Source: Pratylenchus scribneri (lineage: Eukaryota > Nematoda > Chromadorea > Rhabditida > Pratylenchidae). Taken from it: DNA of 64,000 bases. The notes under the pieces are model-generated. The model ran no database searches. It was given only the letters and a program-made list of their open reading frames with translations, and was not told the DNA's origin. The position numbers and the translations under genes are program-made. Shown here piece by piece: positions 33,601 through 47,013 of this stretch (the stretch's first letter is position 1; every line of letters begins with the position of its first letter). The stretch lies in the NCBI GenBank assembly GCA_030063045.1, contig JAQSEB010000147.1, positions 1 to 64,000 of the forward strand. The letters run 5' to 3'.

Positions 33601-36600
33601 CCAATGTTCTACAATCGGATCCACAATTGGTACAATTTTTACGGAATGAAGTGGGTGCTGTTTACACACTGAATACATTGTTGGGCTTTGGCTACAAAAA
33701 GGAAAAACAAAATTTAGAAACGACATATGAAAAGCTGTGGAAGGAAATGACCAATAATAAGCCCAAAGCGATTGTTAGCGATGGGGAGAAGGAAAAAAGG
33801 AATATTGAAATTATTTGGGAGGAAGCATCCAAAGGAGCCAATGTGCTTGGCAGCAATTTGGACAATCCATTGCGCGACATCAATTGTAATTTTTCATATA
33901 ATAAAATGCATTACCAAAAAGTTTTAATTTTCATATATTGAATAATTTTAAAATTTTTAATTCTATTTTATTATTATTTTCTTCTTAAAAATATATGAAT
34001 AAATTTAGAATTTTAAAGAAAATTTAATATAAATTGAAGCGCAGTAAATAGTAGGGTTAATAGTTAATTATCCATACGCAGAACTGTTACTCGGAACGGG
34101 TAACCGCAAAGATTTTGGGCAATTTAACCGTTCCTTATCTGCAGCCCGATTATCCGCACTATATTCATTAACCGCACCCTGACTCTCAGCCTTAACCACC
34201 TAACCACAACCCTTCTATTTAGCTGATTTTTTCCATTTTTTGGATCGGATCCATATGCCGGTTTTTTTTATTTTGGAGATGGTGAAAGAGGACAGATTTT
34301 GGGAGGCAATAATCTTTATTCAATAGGTTCGAGTCACTCCGTTCTATCGGCTATTCGCCGACGGCGATTAAATAAAAAGTGAACAAATGGTGAATAAATC
34401 GGATCTTATAAAGTGTCTTTGCCTGGGGATAACAATTGTCTTTTCACGCCAGTGTCAATGGCTACCCTACCCTACCCATCATGATCATTTAGAAACAAAT
34501 AAGATAAGTAAGATGATTTTAGTATAGAAAAAAAATTATTTTTTATTATGACAATTATTTAAATTTGAGTAAACAAAATTCAAAAAAATCTGCAGTACCC
34601 TATAAGAGGCACGGAACGGTTAGTATCCGTGGATATTTTTCGAAAATGCCCTAACCGTTTCTTATCCGTGCCTTGATTATCCGCACTATTCGTTAACGCG
34701 TTTTCATTAACCGCGCACGGATAATTAACCCTAGAAAATAGTTTTGTTGATTTTTGATTATTTATTTTAAAAAATTATTTTAAAAATTTTAAAATGAGAA
34801 GACTTAAAATATTAAGAAAAAGATAAAATAACAAAAATTAGAAATATTATTTAAATAGCTACGGGAAGCTTTAACAAGTAATACAAATTTTATTCATGTA
34901 GATTTTTAGAGTTAAATATAAATTATTAAAAAAATAATATTTAAGAAAAAATTTTCTACTTTTTATTGCTAGAAATTAATTAAGATTTGCTAAAAGTTAA
35001 ATTAAAAAATAAATATTTTTATAGTTTTCAATGATAAAAGACTTTTGGAAAATTATGCATTGGCATTAAAAAATTACAAATTGAAAGGCGAAAATTCGCC
35101 AACAATAATGCATTCATTAGCAGCAAATATTTTGGTTTTCATGCAATATTTTGAAAAATTTGTTATGCAATCAACAATACTTCTTCCTAAATTGCAATTA
35201 ATTCGATCAAAATATGGTGAACAAATTCGCCTATTTGCCCGAATTGAATATGACAAAGTGTTGACTGATTTTGGGGAAGTAAAATTCCATATTCAAAGGT
35301 AAGGCTAAAAGAAGTGGTCAATTGCCTAAAAAATAGGGGATATTATTTATTTGCAAAGGTAAAAGAATTTTTTTCTCAAAATTTGAACATTTTTTAAAAA
35401 AATTTATTAAAATTTAAATTAATAATTTTGTAAGTAAAATATTTAAAAATTAATTTCTAATATCTTCTAAAATAAGAAATAGAATTAAAATAACTTTTCT
35501 AATTTAAATTATTCATTTAAAAATAAAATTCCTTTTTTAATTAGCCAATTTTAATGACTACAATTAAAGTAGAATTTTAGATAAAAAAAATTTAAAAATG
35601 TTCTTTTTTATTTTATTGAAATTTTAAAAAGAATGAAATCTTTTTGAAATTCGAACAACTCAAATATTTTTATTGATTTTATTTTTTGAATTTTTTCAGA
35701 GAATTTTTCGCTCGGCTGCTAGCAGAAATAAAAATAAAAAGTAGATCAAAAAAGGAAATTATCCCGGAAATTTTACATAATTATCAGATGGAAAAGATTG
35801 CTGTAGAAAATGAAAATGACGAATTATTTAAAGATTATGACGAGAATTTACAAAAATTCCATTCCGATGCATTTGTCCATTTGTTGAGAAAAGAAAAGGA
35901 GGGGAAGGAGGAAAATAAAGGGAAAAAAGTAGGCAGTGAATTATCAATTGCAAAAATATTAAGTGGTCAGTTTTGAAAATGGGAATTTTAATTAATTGAA
36001 TTGGGAACGGAATGTAAAGTATTATTAATTCGTCAAAAAATAATGGACCAAGAAAAAATATTTAACCCAAAATATAAATATAAAAAAAAGTTTTGCCCGA
36101 AAAATGAAAATTTCTAACTTTTTGAGTGGCAAACTTGGTTCCGAGGGTATAACTTGAGTGTAGGATAATTATTTTTGGACAAATTTCTATACGTTTAAAA
36201 AGTATTTTTTATCAGTCACAATGTAAAAGAATGGAAAATTTTATTATTTAGACATTTTAATTTTATTCAATTCGAATATCACTTATTTATTTTTAATTAA
36301 TTTTTGATTTAATCAGCTCTATTTGAATATCAAGAGGGAATAAAATTTTGGTTAGACCTTGAACTTGAATATATCGGGATTTTTTATTATCTTTGGATTC
36401 TCAATCTTTTTCTATACCAGAACGACTATTTACATTATTTTACATTTTATAATATTCTATTGGTACCAACCGTTAATTTTAATATCATCCATAAAAATTT
36501 TAATAAATTTATTTTAATAAATTATACTAAGATGCACATTCTGACCATGGAAAGCGACAAATTCTTTTCAATTTTCTGGGCAATTTTGAGCGCATTGCAA

Positions 36601-39600
36601 ATGTTTTTAAAGAAATTGGTCCTCATGGAATAAAAATTCAAGCCAAAGATTATGCCCATTTTATGAAAGGGAAAGCAACAGAGCAAATGGAAAGTGCAAA
36701 TGAACAAATTTTGCGAATATCTTTGCCTGAGCCACTGGCGGAGGACGAAAATTTGGGTATGCTTGAACATATTTACGCAGTCAGAAGAAATTTGGTGTGA
36801 ATAATTATATAACTCACTCATTATCATTAGGTTCTGATTTGAAGAGAAGATTTTTGGCTATTAATTTTGAATAGCAATTTTATTAATTAGTTTAATTATG
36901 ACCCCAAAAATCAATTAAATTGACGATTAAACTGAATTATCAAAATTTTTTTAAACTATTTTTGAGCTAATCAGAATAAAATTTATTAAATTAGATAGAC
37001 AAAATCTGGTATTTAATTGATGCCAAAATAATCAAAAAATCGATTCGATCCTTGATGAGTTAAGATCATTCGCGGCCCCAAGTAGGGCCAGAATGGCCAA
37101 CTATATAATGAAAATTATTAGAACGACGAGGGCCATCGCAAGGTTTCAAATTATTACGACGAGAACCGCATGCATCCGAAGCACCAGAGAAAAATGTTAA
37201 AAAGAATTGGGCCGATTTGGCTGATTCTGACCATTCGGATTCCGATAATGGAGAGGGGAGTGAAAGGAAAAATGTGCAAATTCAAGAAATAGCTGAAGGT
37301 GGTGGAAATGAGCAGCAACGAATAGAGGAAATTGAAGGCAATAAAAGTAATATTTAATTAATAAATAAAAATACCACAAATCATCTAGTTTTGCGATTTA
37401 CCTATTACCTTCTAAATTCATGCACACTCTACCTTTCTAGGGAATTGTAAAAAAGTCCAAAATGGTTAATAATATAGAGCGATAAAAATTTAGAGGATTT
37501 GTCTATGTTTTTATATTTTCAACTAAAAGTATAAACTCCCCTTTATAAAATTCTTGGCAAAACTAAAACTCAAATCAAATACTGGAAAAATTAAACTCGC
37601 TTACTTTTTTATTTTAAGAATCGGCGAAAGGGAAGGAAAAGGACAAAATTCAAATGACAGAAGAGGCAACTTCCTCCAATATTGTGAAATCGAAAGGGAA
37701 GAAAAAGAAAAAGGTTAGATTTCATATCGATGTTGAAGAAGCTTCCTCCAATTCCAATCCTCCTTCAACTAATCAAAATGACGTTCCTCCGATTGATGTT
37801 TCCAGCGGTGACAGCAATGCAGAAAACAGCAGCAGCAAATCGGAAAAGAAAAGTGAAAAAAGGAAGAAGAAAATTCAGGAAACAACGGAAAATAGAGCGG
37901 ATAAGGAATACGGCAAAGTTACAATTTTAAAAAGAGGTGAAAAGGAAGAGGAAATCACCGAAGAAGAAGCTCCCTCCAATTCTCCTTCAAAAAATCAAAA
38001 TGATATTCCTGCTGCTGCGGTTGATGTTTCCGGTGGTGAAGGCGGCGCTGGAACCAGCAGCAAAACAAAAAAGAAACGTGAGCAGAAGAAAAGGAAGAAA
38101 ATTCAGCAAAATCAGCAACAAAAAAGTGAAAAGGGAACGGAAACGGCGGAGTATGGCAAAGTTACAATTTTAAAAAGAGAGGAAGAAGTAAGCGAATTGG
38201 TCGATTTGCCTCTCAATGAAATTGTGGAAGGAAAATTTCATGACCATAAATTGCCACCTTTTATAAGTAAGCGGAAATAACCTAAAAATTATAAAAATTT
38301 ATTTTTAGAATATTTGAATGACCAATTTTTGTACAACAAATTTTTGGAAATTTATGAAAAATTCATTGCCGAACAGAAATGGTCACCGGAGGAACATTTA
38401 TTCCTGACTATTGGAACATATTTGAATGAAATTAACCATAAATTGAAGGCATTGGAAGGGATAAAACAGGGCAAAATATTTCTGCCAAATTCAATTGATT
38501 GGAAATTGGTGGAGGAAATGCAAAGAGAATTGAATGAATTAAATTTGATGGAAGAGAGGGAATGGAAATTGAAAGAATTGAATGAGTTGATGGCAAAATT
38601 GCATGAAATTTTTATAAAATTATTAGGTCAAATAGATGGTTATAGCATTGAAGATGGAAAAGATAAAGAAAATGAAGTAGAAAAAGAAAAAGACTTATAT
38701 GATCAAAGCTATTTGAGACTGCAATTGAATTGGATTTGCTTTGTCCGAGCAATTTGTGAAGAGGAAAAATTGAAACAAATGTGGTCCTTGAAAAATGTAA
38801 CAAATCAAGCTTACAATCGCAATTTTGTTTATTTGATTGGCTATCAGCCGATTATTGTTGTTGAACAAGGACAGAAAAAGAATCAGCATAAAATAAATAC
38901 ATTGGAAAAGTTAAGGATACAATTTGAGAAGGAATTTTTGATCCCTTACAAACAAATGTTGCAGCAAAATGTAATTGGTAAGTAAGATTGCTTAATTTTT
39001 TAATTATCCGTCTCTGTTTTATTCTTTTGGTTTAAAATAATGGTTTAAAATAATTTCAATTGTTCTGATTTTAATAATTCCGCCTATTCTGATTTTAATA
39101 ATTCCGCCTATTCTGATTTTAATAATTCCGCCTATTCTGATTTTAATAATTCCGCCTGTTCTGATTTTAATAATTCCGCCTGTTCTGATTTTAATAATTC
39201 CGCCTATTCTAATTTTAATAATTCCGCCTGTTCTGATTTTAATAATTCCGCCTGTTCTGATTTTAATAATTCCGCCTGTTCTGATTTATAATTCCACATA
39301 TTCTGATTTTAATAATTCCGAATATTCTGATTTTAATAATTCCGCCTGTTCTGATTTTAATAATTCCGCCTGTTCTGTTTTTAATAATTCCGCCTGTTCT
39401 GATTTTAATAATTCCGCCTGTTCTGATTTTAATAATTCCGCCTGTTCTGATTTTAATAATTCCGCCTGTTCTGATTTTAATAATTCCGAATATTCTGATT
39501 TTAATAATTCCGCCTGTTCTGATTTTAAATAATTCCGCCTGTTCTGATTTTAAATAATTCCGCCTGTTCTGATTTTAATAATTCCGCCTGTTCTGATTTT

Positions 39601-42600
39601 AATAATTCCGCCTGTTCTGATTTTAATAATTCCGCCTGTTCTGATTTTAATAATTCCGCCTGTTCTGATTTTAATAATTCCGCCTGTTCTGATTTTAATA
39701 ATTCCGCCTGTTCTGATTTTAAATAATTCCGCCTGTTCTGATTTTAAATAATTCCGCCTGTTCTGATTTTAATAATTCCGCCTGTTCTGATTTTAATAAT
39801 TCCGCCTGTTCTGATTTTAATAATTCCGCCTGTTCTGATTTTAATTATTCCGCCTGTTCTGATTTTAATAATTCCGCCTGTTCTGATTTTAATAATTCCG
39901 CTGTTCTGATTCATAATTCCGCCTGTTCTGATTTTAATAATTCCGCCTGTTCTGATTTTAATAATTCCGCTTGTTCTGATTTTAATAATTCCGCCTGTTC
40001 TGATTTTAATATTTCCGCCTGTTCTGATTTTAATTATTCCGCCTGTTCTGATTTTAATAATTCCGCTGTTCTGATTCATAATTCCGCCTATTCTGATTTT
40101 AATAATTCCGCTGTTCTGATTCATAATTCCGCCTGTTCTGATTTTAATATTTCCGCCTTTTCTGATTTTAATAATTCCGCCTGTTCTGATTTTAATAATT
40201 CCGCCTGTTCTGATTTTAATAATTCCTTCTGTTCTGATTTTAATAATTCCGCCTGTTCTGATTTATAATTCCGCCTGTTCTGATTTTTAATTCCGCCTGT
40301 ACTGATTTATAATTCCGCCTTTTTCTATTTTAAAAATTCCGCCTGTTCTGATTTTAATAATTCCGACTGTTCTGATTTTAATAATTCCGCCTGTTCTGAT
40401 TTTAGTAATTCCGCCTGTTCTGATTTTAGTAATTCCGCCTGTTCTGATTTTAATAATTCCGCCTGTTCTGATTTTAATAATTCCACCTGTTCTGATTTAT
40501 AATTCCACCTGTTATGATTTTAATAATTCCGCCTCTGCTGTTCTGCACTAATTAATTTCACCTTTTTTTTGTATTAAATAACTCAAAATTAAGATCATCA
40601 ATTATTGAATGAATATACGCCAAATAATTCTCCACCAAAAGATGCAATTACAATTGAATTCAATAAATTATACCAACAATTCCGTTGGAGCAATGAACAA
40701 ATTCGGCAGACACGAGGCAGCACCCAACAAATTCGAGACTCAGTATACAATGTTGTTGTAAATGAGGATGAAGATGAAGCAGAGGGGCCAAACAATCGAT
40801 TGCGCTATCAGAAAGTTAATTTTGCCATTCAGCGAATTGAACATATTATCACCACTATTTGGGTGCTTTTATAATACATTTTTGAATAATTCATTCTGAT
40901 TATTAGGCACCACAATCTACATTAAAAATTGGTGGATCCTTTCAATTGGGTACTTGGACGCCCAATTCCGACATCAATGCCATTTTAATTGCTTCAAAAC
41001 GAGTTGGAAGAGAACGATTCTTTGGCAAGACAAAGACAATTTGTGAATCGAACCGATTGTGTTTGGACATTGATTCATTGTATTGTCAACTTTGTCAGGT
41101 AATATAATTAAAATTTAGAAAAATTTGTTTTTTTTTTGATTGCAAAATTTGAATTCCTCAAATTTTTTTAGAAATCTAAAGCAAATTTCTTAACCTTAAA
41201 AATAAAAAATAATAAAAAAAAATATTAATCTAAAATTTATAATCGGAAAAAATTGTAATAATCCAAAATCAATTATTTATATAAATAATTAAAAATCTAA
41301 TGAAGAAAATAAAATAATAGATCTTTTTTTTATCATGGGAATAAAAAATATAAAAATTTTTAAATTTTTCTCTCTTATAATAAATAACAAAAAATTAATC
41401 CAAAAAATGCTCGTTTTTTTATAATTTATTAAAAATTAATATAAATTATCATAAAAAAAATTTAAAATAAAAAAGTCCTTTTCCTCTAAAATATATTATA
41501 AAAAATAAAAATTCTTAAACCATTTTTGCCTCCAATGAACATTTCAACAATATAATTAAAAATTGTATTCAAAATTAATCAATAAATTTTCATATTTTTA
41601 GAATAAAAATGTATTCCACTTGGCGAAGTATCCGAATAATCACATTCCCCACTTGAAATTCACATATTGTACCCATTTTGAACGGTATCAAATGGACTTC
41701 GATCGGTCAAAATTGCCCGCATACCAATGTACTCCAATTGAATTGGTCCTCGTTTCAATGCCAGGCTATGGAATAATTTCCGAAAAAACCTTGCAAAATA
41801 CTTCACTTCTCATTGAGCAATTTCGCGAAAAGGGCGAGGAGGATATTTATGAAATTGATTGGAACGATTCAAGGGCCGGCATGATCCATGCCCTTTCTGG
41901 TCAGTAAAATTTTTTGATTTGAAGATTAATCCTTGATATTTTATACATATTTATTATTTACTGATAAATTTCCATCTCAGTTCATTCAAAATATATGGCC
42001 TTATATCTTGGCTTAAGGAAATTGTTAGATAAGATCAGTGTAAAGTTAAGATTTATGCAAAATAAATTTTAAAATTATGTGGTTTAGAAAAAAAGAGCTT
42101 GCAAATTTTTCGAAAAAGAAATTGTAGTAATTGATTTCAATTATATATATCCAAATAATTATTATCTAATTAAAATTATATAATTTTTTTTCCCTCATTC
42201 AGGTTATCAATTAAATGAATTTATTTTGGAAAAATTGACAAATAAAAATATGCTTCGAGTATTCCGCATTTGTCTTGTGGCATTGAAGAAATGGGCTCAA
42301 AGTGAGTCATCAAAATCAGAGAATTAATATCTTTATAGTCTTTATTTTTTTAAAAAAATTGCGTTAAAATTATGAACTTTTTTTTTCCACTTGTTTTTTC
42401 AAAGAATAACCATGTAAATAAAAAAATGAGAATTTTAAATAAATTTAATTCATTTTTGTCGTGAAATACAAATTTGGACCTATTGAAAAAATAATAATTT
42501 TTCAGAATTGCTTTAAACATGAAAAAAAGGATAAAAAAGTCTATTTCTGATACCTAAGGCTTCAAAATTATCAAGGAAACTTAATTAAAAATTTTTCTTT

Positions 42601-45268
42601 TTCCATTAAAAAAATTTTGGAATATTTGTATTCCCATGGAGCTCTGCAAAAATAATTATCAATAAAACTATTAAATTAAATATTTAATAAAAAATATTAA
42701 CTAAGATAATCATATCTTTGGTGGTCAATATGGCTTCTTGAATAGTGCATCATTGGGTTTGATGCTACTCAAAATCCTGCTTCGTTTCCCGATCACACCG
42801 ATGGTTCCATTCATTTTGGAACAATTCTTCGTACAATTTGTCAATTGGCCATGGCCAATGCCAATCCAATTTGCCCCATTGGGCGCAGATAAAACGGAGG
42901 CAAGTGAGAAAAAATTGGGTTGGCAAGCAGAGAGGGAAAAAGGCCAAAAGCAAAAAATGTTACAAAGCAAAGTGCGACATGTGGAAGGATGGCATCTGTT
43001 GCCCACCCTGAATATGCCAATCATTTCACCATGCAAACCGGAAAGAAATGTGGCATACAGTGTGAATCATTCCACCCAACAAATTATTCAGCGACAATTG
43101 AAATTTGGTGAACATTTTAAATTATTAATGTTAATAGGTAAAAAATATTTTTCGAAATAGTTTTATCTTTAAAAAAAATTAGGGTCACAAAAGTCATTTT
43201 ATTTTGTTTATTAATTCGCAAAAATTGCTAACAAATTTTTTTACAAATTTTAGGAATTTTTAAATTTATTATTTCCAAATTTTTTTAAATCATTTTTTTA
43301 ATTATTTTAAATATATTTCTTTGTCATTTTTTTTAAAAAAAAATTATTTTGAAAACCTGTAAATTATGAATTTGATTAAAATTTAGAATAAGTCGACATT
43401 AAAAAAGGAAATTTTAATAATTTTAATTCTCATCGTGGTAGAATAAAAATTTACAAATTCATAAAAATTCAGTCTAAAGAATCTTTAAAAAAGTATAAAA
43501 TCATATTTATTTTCTTATTAGGCTTGGAAATGATAAAGAAGATCCGAGAGCAACAGCAACATCAACAAAATCGCCATGCCATCATCGAACATGACAGCAC
43601 CAATGCTAACAATAAATATTCATGGAAATCATTTCTGAATGACAAAAAATTATTTGGAGAAAAGGTTCAAAATCAATTATATTCAAGAAAATATATTTTA
43701 TAAATGTTTTTAAAAAATATTTTTACGAATAATTGTTTTTGTTGCCAAAATTTAAATGAAATATTTATTAATTTTATAAAATATTTACAGTACACCCATT
43801 ACATTGTATTCTATTGTTTTGCAAAAACATCATCATCTTCTGACGAGCAAAGAGATTTGGGCGAAAAATTTTGCGGTGAATATGTTTTATATCAACTTCG
43901 GCTTCAGCTCATTTTCTCCGTTGAACGAAATCCAAGCACAGGCATTTTACGATGCCACATTTTACCAAATATGAATATGGAAAAACAGCAGAAGAAAAAT
44001 TTGAATGAACTTGCCAAGAAATTGATGGAAGTTCCACCGGAATTCAGGTATTATTTGACTATTTTTTAAATAGTTTTATTAATTCAATATTTATAGGATA
44101 ATTTGATTAGAAAAAATTAGTTTATTTGATGAAAATTACAACAGATACTGACCAAAAAAGACAAAATAAGCCATAATTTTTTTTTGCCATATCTTTATCT
44201 TTCAATTATTGATATACAATCGTATTGATATCAAAATTCTAGGAAGAAATCAATTCAATGTTAAAAAAATTTTAATAACTTGAAAAATTGTAGGGCAAAA
44301 TGAACAAATTCAAGTGAATAATTTCAAAAATTATAACTTTTTATATTTTAATAAAAATTAAAAATCACACAGAAGGAATTCTTTGAATCGTTATTGGATA
44401 ATTGGATTGGAATTTGCTGATAAGCGAGATGGCTATTTTGTCGCTGCTGAGAAATTGGAGAAGTGGCTGAATGAAAGTCAATTTGGATTTGTAGAAAAAT
44501 TCATTCAAGATTATTTCATATTTTCAATGAGAAAGGTAAAATTTTATAAATCAAAATTAAATTTATTTTTATTTTTTAATTTTAAATTAATTGTATAGAA
44601 ATATTTTTCAAATTTTGAGGATTTAATTAAATTCAATAAAATAAATGAAAAATAAAAATATAAAGTTTAAAAATTATTTTGAAAACATATTAAAACTGTT
44701 TCAAAAAGTATCAAAATCGAAATTTGTTTGAGATTCAATTTAAATTCTCTATATATTTTTAATTGAGGGATTTTAAATACAAAAATAATAAGGGCCCATG
44801 GTTTATTAATATGGATTTGTAATGATTTTAAGCAATAAAGCCGATTTAGCTTTTAGTCCAAATCTAAACAAAATAAGAAATTTTTTTTATTAATTTTAGT
44901 CTTTAGATATTTAGGATTAAATTATTTTTTTTATTATGATTTTTTGAAGAAAATGAGTCACGAAAAAAACAGAGTAAATTAAAATTATTTTAAATTTGTC
45001 AAACATTAATTTTTAAAAATTTTTACTTTTTTTGTAAATAAATTAAATAAATCAAATTTTCATATTTATTTTAGCATAGTAAGCCTGAAATTTACAAAAA
45101 ATTGACAAATATTCATTTGTATGCAAAATTTGTACCAGCCCAACAACTTGGACAATGGTAATATTTAATTAATATTTTTATTTAATAATATTTTAAATTT
45201 CTTCATAATTTAGGACCATTAAAAATCAATTTTGGCGCCCTGCTGAAAAACAAAATGAATTGAATTGA
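27693..45268 (+). CDS. Giant poly(A)-polymerase-like protein, copy 1 (2465 aa)
   Basis: 26 exons: 27693-27780, 28171-28253, 28641-28866, 29115-29439, 29764-29999, 30362-30982, 31763-32074, 32569-32868, 32928-33018, 33068-33885, 35025-35298, 35700-35965, 36532-36756, 37122-37346, 37619-38266, 38309-38977, 40594-40862, 40907-41098, 41602-41899, 42203-42301, 42706-43137, 43522-43664, 43791-44047, 44373-44535, 45075-45157, 45214-45268. They sum to 7398 nt with every phase consistent. Residues ~1-1800 match no family I know. They hold helical repeat-like parts (DSNFSPGNIYKFSEFFGGFE, INLDSFYPVLLGIG), then Lys/Glu/Ser-rich tracts with nuclear-type basic clusters (residues ~1364-1579). From ~1803 to the end it follows poly(A) polymerase. 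The first exon has a short hydrophobic stretch (MLFYFILF) that could be a weak signal peptide, which conflicts with the nuclear-type tracts; MTMQNDIV is an alternative start. Confidence 0.8.
32225..32429. mobile_element. hAT-like GC-rich MITE in intron 7 of copy 1
   Basis: It begins TAGAGTCCGGCGCTGGG and ends CCCTGAACCGAACTCTA. The interior is dense in GCCGGGCCCGG palindromes, unlike the AT-rich host. The ends are close to those of the 2392-2566 element. An 8-bp duplication is not preserved (TTTGTTAC versus AATTTTAC). It is absent from the equivalent intron of copy 2. Confidence 0.65.
34052..34733. mobile_element. hAT-like non-autonomous element (682 bp) in intron 10 of copy 1
   Basis: The ends are TAGGGTTAAT...TATCCATACGC and the inverse GCGCACGGATAATTAACCCTA. 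Flanks GTAAATAG (34044-34051) and GAAAATAG (34734-34741) form an 8-bp duplication with one mismatch. Several inverted CCGTTCCTTATC/GATTATCCGCACTA blocks lie inside, with no transposase ORF. The matching intron of copy 2 is only 191 bp and lacks it, so the insertion followed the gene duplication, or copy 2 lost it. Confidence 0.8.
39055..40540. repeat. 24-bp minisatellite in intron 16 of copy 1
   Basis: About 60 units of TTCTGATTTTAATAATTCCG plus CCTG, with occasional 1-bp or several-bp length variants and TATTCTG/ACTGTTCTG substitutions. Because 24 is divisible by three, long antisense ORFs (IIKIRTGG repeats) run through it, but they are not genes. The array sits between the N-terminal region and the polymerase module. 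Confidence 0.97.
40594..45268 (+). other. Poly(A) polymerase module of copy 1
   Basis: In order: IGGSFQLGTWTPNSDINAIL, matching the PAP turn GS(Y/F)RLGVHTxGADIDAL; IPHLKF and YQMDFD, near the region of the third Asp; SRAGMIHALSGYQLNEFIL and FRICLVALKKWAQ, matching IRCIRSLNGCRVTDEIL and LRAIKLWAKRH; YGFLNSASLGLML and FVQFVNWPWPMPI, matching the central domain (LGFLGGVSWAML, FSKWEWPNPV); WHLLPTLNMPIISP (YHLMPIITP); SWKSF, then FGEKYTHYIVFY (FQKYKHYIVLL); VPPEFR and NRYWIIGLEF (MWVIGL). PAP adds adenosines to mRNA 3' ends using three metal-binding Asp residues (D113, D115, D167 in the bovine enzyme). Here the first pair is Asp1914 and Asn1916. The third may be the MDFD Asp (~1988), but the alignment there is loose. 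Confidence 0.8.
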
Positions 45269-45435
45269 ATTTGAATTTGACAAACATTGATTTTTGATAA
45301 ATTTTCTAAATATTTTATTTTATTCAATTTGTTGAATATTTCTGGCTCATTTATCCAAATTTTTCGCCTTTGGCATTTACCTATATTTCAACAAATCATT
45401 TAAAATCATATAAAGGGAAGTGTTATGTTAACAAA

Positions 45436-47013
45436 ACGTGGGGCTTAATTGCCTGTCTAAAGGGGCTGAATTTTGAGTCTAATTTTTCTCCTGTCTAAAG
45501 GGGCTGAATTTTGAGTCTAATTTTTCTCCTGTCTAAAGGGGCTGAATTTTGAGTCTAATTTGGAGGATTTTGAATTAAACTATATAAAAAGGCTTTTCAA
45601 CATTCTGGGATGTGCGGAAATCAAAAAGGAGGTGCGCAGGATTAAGCCGGATATAGAGTGATTAAGGTGGATATAGAGGGATTAAGGTGAATATAAAGGG
45701 ATGATTAAGGTGGATATAGAGGGATTAAGTCCCGAAATTGATGGGAAATGGCCTGGAGGGCTAGTGGAAGGTCGGGAGATGGGCTGAAGGCCCTGAGAGT
45801 GGGTGGGATATAGCCGGATATAAGGGGATATACGTGGATTAAGGTGGATATAGAGGGATTAAGGTGGATATAAAAGGATGATTAAGGTGGATATAGAGGG
45901 ATTAAGGTGGATATAAAAGGATGATTAAGGTGGATATAGAGGGATTAAGCCCCTAAATGGATGGGAAATTGTCTGGATGGCCAGTATAAGGTCGGGGAAA
46001 TGTAACAGAGGCTCGGAGAGTGCGCGGGATTAAGCCGGATAAAGGGGGATTAAGGTGGATTTGGGGAGATTAAGCCGGATTAAGGCCTGGAATCGTTGGG
46101 CGCGAGCCCGGTTTGGGCTGTTTTGCTTCCGGCTTCGCGAGATTCCTATGCTCCGAACCCCTAACCCTAATCCCTAGCCCCTAACTAAGCTTAATCCCCC
46201 TTTATCCATCTTAATCCCCCTAAATCTGGCTATATCCCGCATGCTCCGAACCCCTAAGCCCCTAGCCCCTAGATCCCATGCCGCCCCTAACCATAACCCT
46301 AATCCCTTGCCCCTAACTAAGCTTAATCCCCCTTTATCCATCTTAATCCCCCTAAATCTGGCTATATCCCGCATGCTCCGAACCCCTAAGCCCCTAGCCC
46401 CTAGATCCCATGCCGCCCCTAACCATAACCCTAATCCCTAGCCCCTAACTAAACTTAATCCCTCTTAATCCACATATATCCCCTTATATCTGACTTAATC
46501 CCGCGCAGTCTCCGGGCCTCTGCTACACTTCCCCGACGTTCCCGTGGCCTTCCGGGCCATTCCCATTTTTCGGAGCTTAATCCCCTTTAATCCTCTTTAA
46601 TCCCCCTTAATCCACGTATATCCCCTTATATCCGGCTATATCCCACCCACTCTCAGGGCCTTCAGCCCATCTCCCGACCTTCCACTAGCCCTCCAGGCCA
46701 TTTCCCATCAATTTCGGGACTTAATCCCTCTATATCCACCTTAATCATCCCTTTATATCCACCTTAATCCCTCTATATCCACCTTAATCACTCTATATCC
46801 GGCTTAATCCTGCGCACCTCCTTTTTGATTTCCGCACATCCCAGAATGTTGAAAAGCCTTTTTATATAGTTTAATTCAAAATCCTCCAAATTAGACTCAA
46901 AATTCAGCCCCTTTAGACAGGAGAAAAATTAGACTCAAAATTCAGCCCCTTTAGACAGGAGAAAAATTAGACTCAAAATTCAGCCCCTTTAGACAGGCAA
47001 TTAAGCTTTTCCG
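45436..47013. mobile_element. Large foldback element (1578 bp), ~400-bp inverted arms, 9-bp direct flanks
   Basis: The arms, 45442 to about 45845 and about 46607 to 47007, are nearly perfect inverted copies, from GCTTAATTGCCTGTC inward. Each arm has three 38-bp subrepeats (CCTGTCTAAAGGGGCTGAAT type), then GATTAAGGTGGATATAGAGG units. The centre has a 132-bp tandem duplication (46187 and 46319) rich in CCCTAACC/CCCCTAG words. GTTAACAAA occurs directly at 45427-45435 and 47014-47022, a plausible 9-bp target duplication. Long arms plus a 9-bp duplication suit foldback or Mutator-type elements. No transposase. It sits 170 bp past the stop of copy 1. Confidence 0.9.

Noticed and set aside
39744..40124. 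Long antisense ORF of repeated IIKIRTGG across the 24-bp array
   Set aside because: A 24-bp period is a multiple of three, so an array without stops in one frame is expected. It lies inside an intron of the plus-strand gene.
42000..42100. D167 of the polymerase replaced by Val (IELVLV read as IEIDIL)
   Set aside because: The motif is at about 41735-41755. An alternative alignment places YQMDFD (about 41690) at that site and fits the following segment better, so loss of the third Asp is not claimed.
46174..46441. Overlapping plus and minus 66-codon ORFs in the foldback core
   Set aside because: Both arise from the 132-bp tandem duplication (a multiple of three) and have no relation to a transposase.
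46150..46450. CCCTAACC words resembling telomere repeats
   Set aside because: They are irregular and mixed with CCCCTAGCCCC units inside a foldback element; there is no uniform tandem telomeric array.
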